From an uncultured Hyphomicrobiales bacterium (GTDB taxonomy: Bacteria > Pseudomonadota > Alphaproteobacteria > Rhizobiales > Rhizobiaceae), in assembly GCA_943908365.1 (NCBI GenBank), contig CALTTH010000009.1, positions 1 to 64,000 of the forward strand: a DNA stretch of 64,000 nt. Direction: 5' to 3'. Below are positions 52,823 to 61,656 of this stretch, one piece after another; position 1 is the stretch's first letter, and each line of letters begins with the position of its first letter. Both the position numbers and the translations under genes were made by a program. A model generated the notes under the pieces. The model saw nothing but the letters and a program-made list of their open reading frames with translations, did not search any database and was not told the DNA's origin.

Positions 52823-53323
52823 ATGAGCCTAATAGAATTCGAAGTTGAACGTCTCTCCAACCCGGTCGACATGATCGAGTTCGTGGCGGCCGCCAACGAT
52901 TGGTCTTTCGAGCGCTCGGGCGAGGACGAAATTGCCATGACGGTGGAAGGCCGTTGGGCCGACTATCACGTCTCGTTTTCCTGGATGGAACAGTTCGAAG
53001 CGCTGCATCTGGCCTGCGCCTTCGATATCCGAGTGCCTGATCACCGCGCCAATGAGGTGATCCGGCTTCTCTCGCATGTCAACGGCCAGACGCTCATGGG
53101 GCATTTCGACCTGTGGCGTCAGGAAGATGTGATCATCTTCCGTCAGTCGCTGCTTCTGGCAGGCGGTGCCGAGCCGACAAACCAGCAGGTCGAAGTTCTG
53201 CTGTCCAGCGCGCTTGAAGCCTGCGAGCAATATTATCAGGCCTTCCAGTTCGTCGTCTGGTCGGGAATGGATGCCAAGGCTGCTATGGATGCGGCCCTCT
53301 TCGAGACAGTGGGTGAGGCCTGA
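52823..53323 (+). CDS. YbjN-domain protein
   Basis: Protein of 166 residues of the YbjN/type III secretion chaperone-like fold. The core reads DWSFERSGEDEIAMTVEGRWADYHVSFSWMEQFEALHLACAFDIRVP and VIRLLSHVNGQTLMGHFDLW. YbjN homologues are stress-related and of unclear function. I start at ATG 52823 with AAAAGGTG upstream. Only 5 nt before proC, a pairing common in Rhizobiales, so the two share a transcript. Confidence 0.88.
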   Translation: MSLIEFEVERLSNPVDMIEFVAAANDWSFERSGEDEIAMTVEGRWADYHVSFSWMEQFEALHLACAFDIRVPDHRANEVIRLLSHVNGQTLMGHFDLWRQEDVIIFRQSLLLAGGAEPTNQQVEVLLSSALEACEQYYQAFQFVVWSGMDAKAAMDAALFETVGEA

Positions 53324-53328
53324 TACGC

Positions 53329-54147
53329 GTGCTGTCCTTCGGTCCTAACCCTATCGTTCTCGTCGGCGCCGGCAATATGGGCGGCGCCATGCTCTCAGGC
53401 TGGCTGAAGACGGGCGTTTCCGGCTCTTCGGTGATCGTCATCGACCCGCGTCCTTCCGATGCCATGTCCTCGACACTGAGCAAGGCTGGCGCTCGCCACT
53501 GCGAGAGCGCACCGGATGGCGTAACGGCCAGCATTCTGTTTCTGGCGGTGAAACCGCAATTGATGGATGCGGTGTTGCCGGACCTGAAAGGTCTGGTCGG
53601 TGAAGAGACAGTCATCGTTTCGATCGCCGCGGGCAAGACACTGTCATCTATCGAGAGTCATCTCGGAGAGGCCGCGACCGTGCGTGCCATGCCCAACACA
53701 CCGGCGATGGTGGGGCGGGGCGTGACCGGGGCTTATGCCAATGAGCGCGTTTCGGCCGACCAGCGTCAGCTTGTGGAAGAACTTCTGAAAGTCAGCGGAC
53801 CTGTAGAATGGGTCGCGTCCGAAGGCGATATCGACGCCGTCACTGCGGTGTCTGGCAGTGGCCCCGCTTATGTTTTCTATCTCGTGGAATGCATGGCTGA
53901 GGCAGGTCGCAAAGCCGGCCTGCAGGCGGACCTCGCCATGCGTCTCGCGCGAGAAACCGTCGCGGGGGCTGGTGAGCTTCTTTACCAGTCCCCCGACGAT
54001 GCATCGAAGCTGCGCCAGAATGTGACGTCTCCCGGCGGCACGACGGCAGCCGCGCTTTCGGTGCTGATGGCCGAGGACGGCATGCAGCCCTTGTTCGACA
54101 AGGCGATTGCCGCAGCCAAGACGCGAGCAGAAGAACTGGCGAACTAA
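53329..54147 (+). CDS. proC: Pyrroline-5-carboxylate reductase
   Basis: Last step of proline synthesis (P5C to proline, NAD(P)H). 272 residues. Rossmann motif IVLVGAGNMGGAMLSGWL, then KPQLMDAVLP, MPNTPAMVGRGVTGAYAN and the C-terminal VSGSGPAYVFYLVECM...TVAGAGELL and NVTSPGGTTAAAL. GTG start, weak ribosome site (GAGG at long spacing), so coupling to the upstream gene is likely. Its last bases are part of a 23-bp tandem duplication. Confidence 0.95.
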   Translation: MLSFGPNPIVLVGAGNMGGAMLSGWLKTGVSGSSVIVIDPRPSDAMSSTLSKAGARHCESAPDGVTASILFLAVKPQLMDAVLPDLKGLVGEETVIVSIAAGKTLSSIESHLGEAATVRAMPNTPAMVGRGVTGAYANERVSADQRQLVEELLKVSGPVEWVASEGDIDAVTAVSGSGPAYVFYLVECMAEAGRKAGLQADLAMRLARETVAGAGELLYQSPDDASKLRQNVTSPGGTTAAALSVLMAEDGMQPLFDKAIAAAKTRAEELAN

Positions 54148-54172
54148 AGGCAGAAGAACTGGCGAACTAAAG
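54127..54172 (+). repeat. 23-bp perfect tandem duplication at the proC end
   Basis: Two identical 23-bp copies, 54127-54149 and 54150-54172, starting GCAGAAGAACTGGCG and containing the proC stop. The second copy lies after the stop and abuts the palindromic repeat, so the duplication may date from that element's insertion or from slippage. Confidence 0.9.
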
Positions 54173-54275
54173 CATGTCGCGCAAAAGTGGTCACCGGTTT
54201 TGCGATAATGACATGCAACAAACAAGGACTTGAAGCGTAAGGAGCGGATCTGAAAGATCGCGACACGCTTTGAAA
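54171..54275. repeat. RIME-like intergenic element
   Basis: About 105 bp with two palindromes. The first pairs GCATGTCGCGCAAAA with TTTTGCGATAATGACATGC (54172-54215); the second pairs AAGCGT with ACGCTT (54234-54272) around GATCTGAAAGATC. Layout and wording match the two-palindrome RIME elements of rhizobial genomes as I remember them. It fills the gap between proC and the CsaA-like gene. Confidence 0.7.
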
Positions 54276-54286
54276 GAGGGACGCGG

Positions 54287-54628
54287 ATGAGCGCTGAGAT
54301 CACCTATGCGGATTTCGAAAAGGTCGATATCCGTGTTGGCACCATTGTCGAAACGGAAGCCTTTCCCGAAGCGCGCAAGCCAGCCTTCAAGCTGAAGATC
54401 GATTTCGGTCCCGAGATCGGGATCAAGAAGTCGTCCGCCCAGATCACCGTTCACTACACGCTGGACAATCTGATTGGTCGACAGGTGCTTGCCGTCGTCA
54501 ACTTCCCACCGCGACAGATCGGTCCGTTTCGTTCGGAGGTTCTCACACTCGGTTTTGCCGACGCCAATGGCGATATCGTGCTCGCTGCCGTCGAGCGCGA
54601 CGTGCCGAACGGCGAGAAGATGTGCTGA
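54287..54628 (+). CDS. CsaA-like tRNA-binding protein
   Basis: OB-fold tRNA-binding (EMAP II/CsaA type) protein of 113 residues. Motif FEKVDIRVGTIVETEAFPEARKPAFKLKIDFG and KKSSAQITVHY, plus the end PNGEKMC typical of CsaA. B. subtilis CsaA has chaperone activity linked to secretion. AGAGGGA precedes the ATG. Single gene after the RIME-like element. Confidence 0.93.
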   Translation: MSAEITYADFEKVDIRVGTIVETEAFPEARKPAFKLKIDFGPEIGIKKSSAQITVHYTLDNLIGRQVLAVVNFPPRQIGPFRSEVLTLGFADANGDIVLAAVERDVPNGEKMC

Positions 54629-54661
54629 GCGCGCATTGCCGCTCAGATCATTCTGACATGG

Positions 54662-56041
54662 TCAGGCTGGAATTTTCACGATCACCCGTAAGCCACCCAG
54701 CGGGCTATCGCCCAGCGTCACGTCGCCGCCATGGCTTCTGGCAATATCCCTCACGATCGAAAGACCGAGTCCGGTGCCCGATGCATTGAGGTTGCGCGCT
54801 TCATCCAGCCGGAAGAAGGGCTTGAAAACATCCTCTCGGGATTCCGGCGGAATGCCTGGGCCGTCATCATCGAAAACAAGGCTGACCGATCGGGGTGCGC
54901 GCCGCAGCTCAATGGACAGCGTGTTGGCGTAACGCTGGGCATTGGCGGACAGATTGCCGATCAGCCGCGAAAAAGCATTGGGGCGAACGGAAAGATGTGA
55001 GACGCCGTTGAGCTGGAATGTCATCGTCTTATCGACCATGTGGAAATCATTCTGCAGTTTCTGCAGCAATGGCTCCACTTCCAGTGCGCCGACATCCTCT
55101 TCCGCATCATCGCGGGCGAAGGCGAGATAGGCTTCCAGCATCGACTGCATGTCATCGACATCCTTGTCTAGGCCTTCCAGATCCGGATTGTCGCTCGCAA
55201 GTGCGAGTTGGAGCTTGAAGCGGGTGAGAATGGTGCGCAGATCGTGGCTCACACCGTTCAGCATTGCGGTGCGCTGCTCCATCTGCCGCTCGATGCGTTC
55301 TCGCATGAGAATGAAGGCGAGGCCGGCGCGCCTGACTTCATCGGCACCCTTGGGCGAATAGGCGGTGATCTTCTGACCGCGGCCGAAACTTTCGGCGGCT
55401 TTGGCCAGTGCCAGGATCGGTCGGATCTGGCCGCGCAGGAAAAGGATGGAAATACCCAGCAGAACGAGCGATGCGCCGACCATCCACACAAGGAAAATAT
55501 GGGTATTGGACGCATAGGTCTGGTTGCGGCGCGTGAAGATGCGCAGCGTCTTATCGTTCAACTGGATGCGGATTTCGACCAGCGATCCATTGCCATAGGT
55601 GTCGATCCAGAAGGGCCTGCCGATCTGGGCTTTGATCTGATCGGCCAGGATGGAATCGAGGATGGAAAAGAAGGGTTGCGGCCGAGCAGGCGGCAGTTCC
55701 GTCTTCGGCTCGATATAGACGCTGAGATCCAGCTTCTCGCGTGCAATATCGATGACCCGCTGATAGTCGTCCTTTTCAGGATCCGTCTCGATCAGTTCAA
55801 TAATCGCGGCAATATCGCGCGTGACGGCGGCAGAGAGACGCTCCGTCACCAACTGCCAGTGTCTTTCCATGAAGACAGCCGCGACGACCGCCTGCAACAA
55901 AACCATGGGCAGGATGATGATCAGAAGTGAGCGGGTATAAAGGCCGGCGGGCAACCAGTGCCTTAGCCACCGCACGAAGAAGCGCCACCCTCGTGCCGGG
56001 GCGCTGTTTCGGGCGAAACTCATGAAATCGAGGCTTGCCAT
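54662..56041 (-). CDS. Sensor histidine kinase (EnvZ-like)
   Basis: Inner-membrane kinase of 459 residues. TM1 (about 37-58), periplasmic sensor (59-178), TM2 (about 182-203), HAMP (about 203-255), H-box GVSHDLRT (His266), N-box NLSANAQRYA, and G-boxes DDDGPGIP and GTGLGLSIV. It pairs with the response regulator 50 nt upstream. N-terminal residues 1-35 are basic and cytoplasmic. Signal unknown. Confidence 0.94.
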   Translation of the reverse strand: MASLDFMSFARNSAPARGWRFFVRWLRHWLPAGLYTRSLLIIILPMVLLQAVVAAVFMERHWQLVTERLSAAVTRDIAAIIELIETDPEKDDYQRVIDIAREKLDLSVYIEPKTELPPARPQPFFSILDSILADQIKAQIGRPFWIDTYGNGSLVEIRIQLNDKTLRIFTRRNQTYASNTHIFLVWMVGASLVLLGISILFLRGQIRPILALAKAAESFGRGQKITAYSPKGADEVRRAGLAFILMRERIERQMEQRTAMLNGVSHDLRTILTRFKLQLALASDNPDLEGLDKDVDDMQSMLEAYLAFARDDAEEDVGALEVEPLLQKLQNDFHMVDKTMTFQLNGVSHLSVRPNAFSRLIGNLSANAQRYANTLSIELRRAPRSVSLVFDDDGPGIPPESREDVFKPFFRLDEARNLNASGTGLGLSIVRDIARSHGGDVTLGDSPLGGLRVIVKIPA

Positions 56042-56091
56042 AGATCACCTGTCCATCCGGCTCTTTTCCGGACGCGCCACAAGGGTGTGGT

Positions 56092-56808
56092 TCAATCCAC
56101 GCTCAGACGGTAGCCGATGCCCCGCACCGTCTGCAAATAGACCGGATTGGCCGGATCGTCCTCGATCTTGCGCCGCAGGCGATTGATCTGCACGTCGATG
56201 GTGCGCTCCCCGACATCCGCGTCCGCATCCACGAGTTCATGCCTGGGAATGGTATCGCCGGCGCGCAGTGCAAAGAGCATCATGATATCCAGTTCGCGGT
56301 CCGTCAGCCGGATCATCTCTGCGCCGCGTCGAAGCTCCTTCTTGTGAAGGGAAAAGTTGAACGGCCCGAAAATGATCTGGTCGATTTTTGGCGTGTCCGG
56401 CGAGGTGTTGCGCCGCAGGATATTGTTGATGCGCAGCACGAGTTCGCGCGGATCGAAAGGCTTGGCGAGATAATCGTCGGCGCCAGCCTCAAGGCCGGCA
56501 ATGCGCGAATCCGCTTCCGAGCGCGCAGTCAGAAGAATGACCGGCACGGTCTTGTTTTCGTTGAGGGACTTTGTCAGCGACAAGCCGTTTTCGCCGGGCA
56601 TCATTACATCGAGGATGAGGAGATCGAACTGGATACCCTGCATCTTGCGCCGTGCTTCGGCGGCATCTGCCGCAGCGGTGATGCGGTAGCCCTTATCGCT
56701 CAAGAAGCGCTGGAGAAGATCGCGGATACGCGCATCGTCATCGACGATGAGGAGATGGGGGGCGTCATCATCCGCCGGCTGTTTTGGTGTGGCTTTGGCC
56801 ATCGTCAT
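56092..56808 (-). CDS. OmpR-family response regulator (PetR-like)
   Basis: Two-domain regulator of 238 residues: receiver with Asp24-Asp26 acidic cluster, phospho-acceptor Asp67 in LLILDVMMPGENG and Lys116 in YLAKPFDP, then a winged-helix domain (LTDRELDIMMLFAL, ERTIDVQINRLRRKIEDDP, VRGIGYRLSV). It overlaps the MarR gene by ATGA. A MarR gene joined to an OmpR-type regulator is the petP-petR layout of Rhodobacter, named for its link to the bc1 genes. PetR identity is inferred from this context. Confidence 0.92.
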   Translation of the reverse strand: MTMAKATPKQPADDDAPHLLIVDDDARIRDLLQRFLSDKGYRITAAADAAEARRKMQGIQFDLLILDVMMPGENGLSLTKSLNENKTVPVILLTARSEADSRIAGLEAGADDYLAKPFDPRELVLRINNILRRNTSPDTPKIDQIIFGPFNFSLHKKELRRGAEMIRLTDRELDIMMLFALRAGDTIPRHELVDADADVGERTIDVQINRLRRKIEDDPANPVYLQTVRGIGYRLSVD

Positions 56809-57302
56809 TCTGCTCCCGTCTTTTCGGCGTCGCGCATTCTGGCGAGAAATTCAAGCACGCAGGTCCTCGCCTCCGTCGACATGCCCTCCAAGGCCCGCGC
56901 AATGCGGCGCGATTGCGGATCGCTCAAGGCAAGCGCCAGTTCGCGACCTGTCAATGTTGGATAGAGCCTACGTTGGCGACGGTCTTCTGGTCCCGCCATC
57001 TGGCGGATGTAGCCGTCGTCGATCAACTGCTTGAGAACCCGTGCGAGGCTCTGCTTGGTGATCTGCAGCGTATCGAGAAGATCGGCGACCGTCATGCCGG
57101 GGTTGCGGCAGACGAAATAGACCACACGGTGGTGGGCGCGCCCATAGTCAAGCTTTTCCAGAATGGCGTCCGGATCGGAGACGAAGTCCCGATAGGCGAA
57201 GAAGAAGGCCTCAATCGTATCGAAGTCGATCTTTGCATCATCGACATGGGGCAGGGCCGGAGCCTGTTTGACGGCAGCCTTTTTCAACGATTGGGCAGGC
57301 AC
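56805..57302 (-). CDS. MarR-family regulator (PetP-like)
   Basis: Transcription factor of 165 residues with a central MarR winged helix (NPGMTVADLLDTLQITKQSLARVLKQLIDDGYIRQMAGPEDRRQRRLYPTLTGRELA read in pieces). The GTG start at 57302 has AAGGAAG 5 nt upstream. First gene of a three-gene operon with the response regulator and kinase. In Rhodobacter capsulatus PetP is a MarR protein affecting cytochrome bc1 expression; equivalence here is inferred. Confidence 0.9.
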   Translation of the reverse strand: MPAQSLKKAAVKQAPALPHVDDAKIDFDTIEAFFFAYRDFVSDPDAILEKLDYGRAHHRVVYFVCRNPGMTVADLLDTLQITKQSLARVLKQLIDDGYIRQMAGPEDRRQRRLYPTLTGRELALALSDPQSRRIARALEGMSTEARTCVLEFLARMRDAEKTGAE

Positions 57303-57468
57303 TGTTCTTCCTTCACATTACCGAATGTGGACCATCATTATCACGAGATTGGCCCAAATGGTGTCGGACCCGGGCGTCTCTCGATCATTTTCTGTTGCGT
57401 TCGATAATATGCCGCAGGTTGAACATCAATGCCGAAGCCCGGCCAAGGCATAGGCAATTGCATGCAAT

Positions 57469-57496
57469 CAAAAGAGCGCGGACGGGCCGCGCTCTT
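57469..57496 (-). terminator. Intrinsic terminator of the SH3/DUF1236 gene
   Basis: On the minus strand a 10-pair stem AAGAGCGCGG / CCGCGCTCTT with a 5-nt loop followed by TTTT, about 34 nt past the stop codon. Confidence 0.85.
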
Positions 57497-57529
57497 CGCT
57501 ACTCATATACGGTGGTACTCTACGCGACC

Positions 57530-58132
57530 TTACTCGTACACATAAACCACGCGGCGCGTGCTTGGTTCGACCAGAACGCGGCGATCGTTGACGCGGACAT
57601 AGCTGTACTCGTAGTCAGGAATGGCGACGAGTTCCGCGCTGGCAGGAACGGTCGTGCCGATGGCGACGTCACCATCGACGCGCACGACGGTGCCCGGATG
57701 CTGATCGATATAGGTGATGACCTGCTCCGGCGGGTTTACCTCACCGACGCGACCAAGGTTCGGATCGCCTGGGTTCGGCTCTTCCTGCTGAACGCTTGCC
57801 GTCTTCTCGTAAGTCACGACCGGAACTTCGATGTCGGCGCGACGCTCGTGCAGAATGACGGGCGAGCCTTCATACATGACGTTCAGGTAATCGGCATTAG
57901 CCCAACCGCGAACGCCGTTGACTTCAATACGGCACCAGGCGCTGCCTTCGAGGCATCCGTCAAGAACCGCATTGCTGCCGCGCGTGGCAAGACCCACTTC
58001 CGGATAATCTTCGCCCGGGCCGGACCGTACGGAAATGTCAGATGCCGTGGTCGCAACCATGGCCGCATTGGCATAACCGGCGATCAAAGCGAAAGCGCCG
58101 CCAGCAATCATCAGTTTCAGCTTCTTGTCCAT
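57530..58132 (-). CDS. Secreted SH3 and DUF1236 protein
   Basis: Exported protein of 200 residues. Signal peptide (about 1-23, IAGGAFALIAGYANA), bacterial SH3 domain (about 27-85, SDISVRSGPGEDYPEVG, GWANADYLN), linker rich in E/P, and C-terminal DUF1236 (VGTVPASAELVAIPDYEYSYVRVNDRRVLVEPSTRRVVYV; first residues read IGTTVPASAEL). Likely a periplasmic or cell-wall-binding protein. AAAGGAG precedes ATG. Single gene with own terminator. Confidence 0.9.
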   Translation of the reverse strand: MDKKLKLMIAGGAFALIAGYANAAMVATTASDISVRSGPGEDYPEVGLATRGSNAVLDGCLEGSAWCRIEVNGVRGWANADYLNVMYEGSPVILHERRADIEVPVVTYEKTASVQQEEPNPGDPNLGRVGEVNPPEQVITYIDQHPGTVVRVDGDVAIGTTVPASAELVAIPDYEYSYVRVNDRRVLVEPSTRRVVYVYE

Positions 58133-58366
58133 CTGTCTCTCTCCTTTGAAGACTGGGGCAAGAACGCGGCTTTTGCTTTTCCGTTCCCGGAATCGTGAAC
58201 ACTATGTTTGAAAAAGCGCTATGCAGTCAGTTGTAAGATCATGATTTACTTACTCCTTTAACATTATCGACAATGCTTTCGAAGCTTTGCTTTTTTTCAC
58301 ATTTCATTGTGCTGTCGCGCATGGGCGTCTATAGGGAGGGCGGTTTTTTGAAAGCAGGAGGTCATC

Positions 58367-59065
58367 ATGGGAAAGTTGCAGGCAGGGATAATTCCGGTCA
58401 CGCCATTCGAGCAGAACTGCACCATTCTCTTCGATGAAGACACGAAGGAAGGCGTCGTTGTCGATCCGGGCGGAGATGTGGATGTCATCGTTCAGACCGT
58501 TGCCGAAAACGGCATCACACTGAAGGAGATCTGGCTGACCCATGGTCATCTGGATCACGCTGGTGGGGCCAAGGAGTTGAAGGAACGTCTGTCGCTGACG
58601 ATCACCGGCCCGCATGAGGACGATCGTCCTCTGCTCGAGCGGATTGAAACCCAAGCACAAAAATATGGGATGACCGGTCTACAGAATGTGCTGCCCGACC
58701 GCTGGCTGAAGGATGGGGATGTGGTGTCCTTCGGCGACCACAGCTTCGAGGTCTATCATTGCCCAGGCCATGCGCCCGGCCACGTCATCTACTACAATCG
58801 CGCGCAGGCCTTCGCCCATGTGGGCGACGTGCTGTTCAATGGTTCTGTTGGTCGTACGGACCTGCCCGGCGGAAACCACGAGCAGTTGCTCGCCTCGATC
58901 CGTGACAAGGTGCTTCCTCTTGGCGACGATGTAGGGTTCATCTGCGGCCATGGTCCGGGGGGGCGTTTTGGTGAAGAGCGGCGCTCGAACCCCTACTTGC
59001 AAAATCTCGGACCGATCGGTCCGGCGCCTGCGGCTCCTAGCGGGATTGAGAAAAGCGCAAACTGA
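58367..59065 (+). CDS. Metallo-beta-lactamase-fold hydrolase (glyoxalase II-like)
   Basis: Soluble hydrolase of 232 residues, YcbL/glyoxalase II-like. Metal motif THGHLDHAGG (His59, His61, Asp63, His64), then HCPGHAPGHV, HVGDVLF and ICGHGPG complete the dinuclear site. Substrate is probably a thioester such as S-lactoylglutathione, not proven. AGGAGGT lies 4 nt before the ATG. Convergent with cspA. Confidence 0.92.
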   Translation: MGKLQAGIIPVTPFEQNCTILFDEDTKEGVVVDPGGDVDVIVQTVAENGITLKEIWLTHGHLDHAGGAKELKERLSLTITGPHEDDRPLLERIETQAQKYGMTGLQNVLPDRWLKDGDVVSFGDHSFEVYHCPGHAPGHVIYYNRAQAFAHVGDVLFNGSVGRTDLPGGNHEQLLASIRDKVLPLGDDVGFICGHGPGGRFGEERRSNPYLQNLGPIGPAPAAPSGIEKSAN

Positions 59066-59101
59066 AGAGAGGCGAGGGCACCGCTTCTCAATCAGATCCA
59101 T

Positions 59102-59126
59102 AAAAAAACCCGGCATTCCTGCCGGG
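59102..59126 (-). terminator. Intrinsic terminator of cspA
   Basis: On the minus strand the stem CCCGGCA / TGCCGGG (loop GGAA) is followed by seven T. It also lies 37 nt past the hydrolase gene on the other strand but has no T-run in that direction. Confidence 0.88.
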
Positions 59127-59155
59127 CTTCAACTAGAAGAGAAAGTCGTTGTGGC

Positions 59156-59371
59156 TCAGCCAGCAATCTGAAGATTGACGGCCTTGGGGCCCTTGCCGCG
59201 ACGATCCGGTTCCGTGTCGAAGCTCACTTTCTGGTTTTCTGAAAGACCGGACAGGCCGGAAGCCTGTACAGCAGAGATGTGAACAAAGATATCAGCGCCA
59301 CCATTGTCTGGCTTGATGAAGCCGAAGCCCTTGTCGGTATTGAAGAATTTAACGGTGCCAGTCTCGGCCAT
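59156..59371 (-). CDS. cspA: Cold-shock protein
   Basis: OB-fold RNA chaperone of 71 residues with RNP1 KGFGFIKP and RNP2 DIFVHI intact (TGTVKFFNTDKGFGFI, ADIFVHISAV). AAAAGGA precedes the ATG. It has its own terminator and a long AT-rich upstream region. Several Csp paralogues are usual in Rhizobiaceae, so the exact paralogue is not certain. Confidence 0.95.
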   Translation of the reverse strand: MAETGTVKFFNTDKGFGFIKPDNGGADIFVHISAVQASGLSGLSENQKVSFDTEPDRRGKGPKAVNLQIAG

Positions 59372-59800
59372 GCATCAGGTCCTTTTCGCTCTGCCCGTGT
59401 TCAGCTCCAGGCAGCATTACAGTTTTGCCCGCTAGGGCGTACGGCAGGCAGTTCTTGATGTTTGAGAGATTGAACCATCGCCGTGGAAGTCTTGACGTTC
59501 TGATCAACGTTTTGTTGTTCCCACCGCTCGAAGTATTGTCTCCGATGCATCTATTTCTAGGTCTTCCCACGCTCGCAAATTGCCCGAACGGCGACAGAGT
59601 GATGTGTTTATTTAAAATTGGCAAGCAAAAGTTTTTAGACGCCAACCACGATCAATCGGGGGCGTTTTGACGCGTATAACGCGTGGCGCGGAATTTTTTC
59701 CCGTCAGGGCGCGGTTAAGAAAACAAAACCATCGTTAGCATTGGAATTTCCAGCAATTTTCGCTCACAGTGATGAAGACTTCATCAACACATGGCTCAGT
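59372..59800. other. 429-nt cspA upstream region
   Basis: Untranslated region between cspA and the EamA gene (both minus strand). AT-rich stretch near 59610-59640 (TTTTAAATAAACAC on the minus strand) could be the promoter, giving a 5' leader of some 230 nt. Long leaders that refold with temperature are known for E. coli cspA. No ORF of interest. Confidence 0.45.
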
Positions 59801-60703
59801 TCAGGCCATTTCGCCAAGTTTTCGTTGGCGTCTTTTCGTAAGTTCCGGCACCAGTTCCACTAGCAAAATGGCGGCAAAGATGATGGCGCAACCAATGTAA
59901 CCCGTCGTCGGGATGATCTCTCCCAGAAACAGGGACGCAAAGAGAGCACCGAACAGAGCCTCGGAGGACAGGAAGATCGCCGCCTGTGGCGCGGTGGTAT
60001 AGCGCTGGCCAATCACCTGGAGAACGAAGGCAAGACCGGACGAGACGAGCCCGACATAGAGGATCTCGCGGATCGACGCGGCAATCGCCTGGGTATTGAT
60101 CGGCTCGAAGGCAGCGCCGATGACCATGCTGAGAATGGCGCAGACGGAAAACTGGGCGCAGGAAAGGGCAAGAGGTCGGTTGCTGGCCATGACGGCACGG
60201 CCGGCAAGTGTGATCTGCACAGCCCAGAAGAAGGCGCAGGTGATGCTGAGGAAATCCCCTGTCGTCAAACCGCTGAAGGCACCGCCCGAGAGCAGGAAGA
60301 TCCCGATCAGCATCATCGTGGCGCCTGGCCAGACGACCCAGTGCGGGTAACGCCGGTAGATCAGAACGGCGATGACCGGCACGAAGATGACGTATAGCGC
60401 CGTCAGAAAACTGGAATTGGTAACGGAGGTGGTCAGCAATCCCACCTGCTGGGTGGTTGCACCCATGAACAGTGCCAACCCGACCAGGCCGAAGGCGCGA
60501 TATTCCGCGTTGCTGGGTTTTGAGCCCATCCGGCGCGTTTCCAAGAGCGCGAAAGGCAGGACCGCAAGGGCCGCAACGGCGAAGCGCAAGCCGACGAACC
60601 AGAAGGGACCGATGGATTCCATGGCTGTGGACTGGGCAACGAAACCGCCGCCCCAGATCGCGGCAGCAAGAAGCAGTACGAGGTTTGCCTGAATGCGCGT
60701 CAT
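59801..60703 (-). CDS. EamA/DMT-family transporter
   Basis: Ten-helix drug/metabolite transporter of 300 residues with two EamA repeats (about 5-140 and 150-285). First repeat AAAIWGGGFVAQSTAMESIGPFWFVGLRF, second FLSITCAFFWAVQITLAGRAV, and GLAFVLQVIGQRYTTAPQAAIFLSSEALFGALFASLFLGE. Typical of exporters of amino acids or metabolites; substrate unknown. The overlapping frame 59796-60740 is a shadow without membrane helices. Confidence 0.92.
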   Translation of the reverse strand: MTRIQANLVLLLAAAIWGGGFVAQSTAMESIGPFWFVGLRFAVAALAVLPFALLETRRMGSKPSNAEYRAFGLVGLALFMGATTQQVGLLTTSVTNSSFLTALYVIFVPVIAVLIYRRYPHWVVWPGATMMLIGIFLLSGGAFSGLTTGDFLSITCAFFWAVQITLAGRAVMASNRPLALSCAQFSVCAILSMVIGAAFEPINTQAIAASIREILYVGLVSSGLAFVLQVIGQRYTTAPQAAIFLSSEALFGALFASLFLGEIIPTTGYIGCAIIFAAILLVELVPELTKRRQRKLGEMA

Positions 60704-60945
60704 TCTTCACCATCAAAGAAGCAACTGTCGGTTGCTTCATCGTCTTGTCGAAAAGGCGATCCGTTACCCCCGGGACCCGACGAGCAGAGGTGCTCGGTAA
60801 AACCGGCGGTGTTGCATGGAGCAGCAGATCTTGACCCTGAAGATGGCGGAGATATCGCTACGTATCGTAACAGGTGCCTCGGACAGCCATTTCATCGGTG
60901 CTCTATCAGCAAGGGCACGGTTCGGCAAGGCACGGGCAGGCGCGC

Positions 60946-61257
60946 TCAGTCGCGGTTACGGCGCAGACGGCTTTCACGAATGCTGCTGAGCGTCAAAAGC
61001 ACGCCGCCAACCGCCATGGTGCCGAAGCCGAGCACCACAAGGCCGGTGACGAAGATGCGATCCGATGCTTTCGAAATGGGTGCGCTGGCAATGGCCGATG
61101 TCGTCATGGGATCGACCGCTTCCGAAGCGTGGGAAGAGGTCGCAAGACCCGCTGCCATGGTGAGAATGACCATGATGGCCGCAAGCGCCATCCAAAGAGA
61201 GAACAGCATCTTTTGTAGCTTCAGCCGATCTGCCAAATTTCGGTCATTCACAAGCAT
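60946..61257 (-). CDS. Small membrane protein of unknown function
   Basis: Protein of 103 residues with two hydrophobic segments (about 15-38 and 66-90) and short basic ends (SIRESRLRRNRD). ATG 61257 has AAGGA 8 nt upstream, which supports translation. I recognise no family. Divergent from the aminotransferase gene. Confidence 0.65.
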   Translation of the reverse strand: MLVNDRNLADRLKLQKMLFSLWMALAAIMVILTMAAGLATSSHASEAVDPMTTSAIASAPISKASDRIFVTGLVVLGFGTMAVGGVLLTLSSIRESRLRRNRD

Positions 61258-61656
61258 CGCCGTGGTCCTTCTCTTTTCTGCCCGCGTGCCAAAAAGAGGC
61301 TTGGAAGTGGACCCCTTGGAGACCGAATTTCGTCAGTCCGGCGTATTTATTGTGGCGAAAAAAAGACACCAGTTAACGGGAGGTTAAGACAGGTAACTCT
61401 GCCGATTTTTTCGGCGTCTGCTCGTTTGTGGTATGATCACCGGGCTCGGGTCGACACGATATCTTTCAGACATAGACGCGGTCTCTTACGGGCAGGGTCA
61501 ATCGCCCATTCTGCAGCAAAGTAAATGCGACTCATCTTATCTTTTGATGGGTTTTGACCTTGAAAGACTTTCGGTCTTTCGACATACCACTTGCCGCAGA
61601 GGGCGGCGTTCCGCCTGCAGCTTCTGTCGATGTCAACTTCAATAGGACCGATAAAA
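61258..61656. other. 399-nt aspartate aminotransferase upstream region
   Basis: Divergent region between the small membrane protein and the aminotransferase. Near its end are two hairpins: GAAAGAC / GTCTTTC (61562-61580) and GCA-GGCGG / CCGCC-TGC (61596-61618). The mRNA leader may be structured, but neither hairpin is followed by a T-run. Confidence 0.45.

Noticed and set aside
59796..60740. Minus-strand ORF of 314 codons overlapping the EamA gene
   Set aside because: Its translation lacks membrane helices; the +1-shifted frame at 59801-60703 has two EamA repeats.
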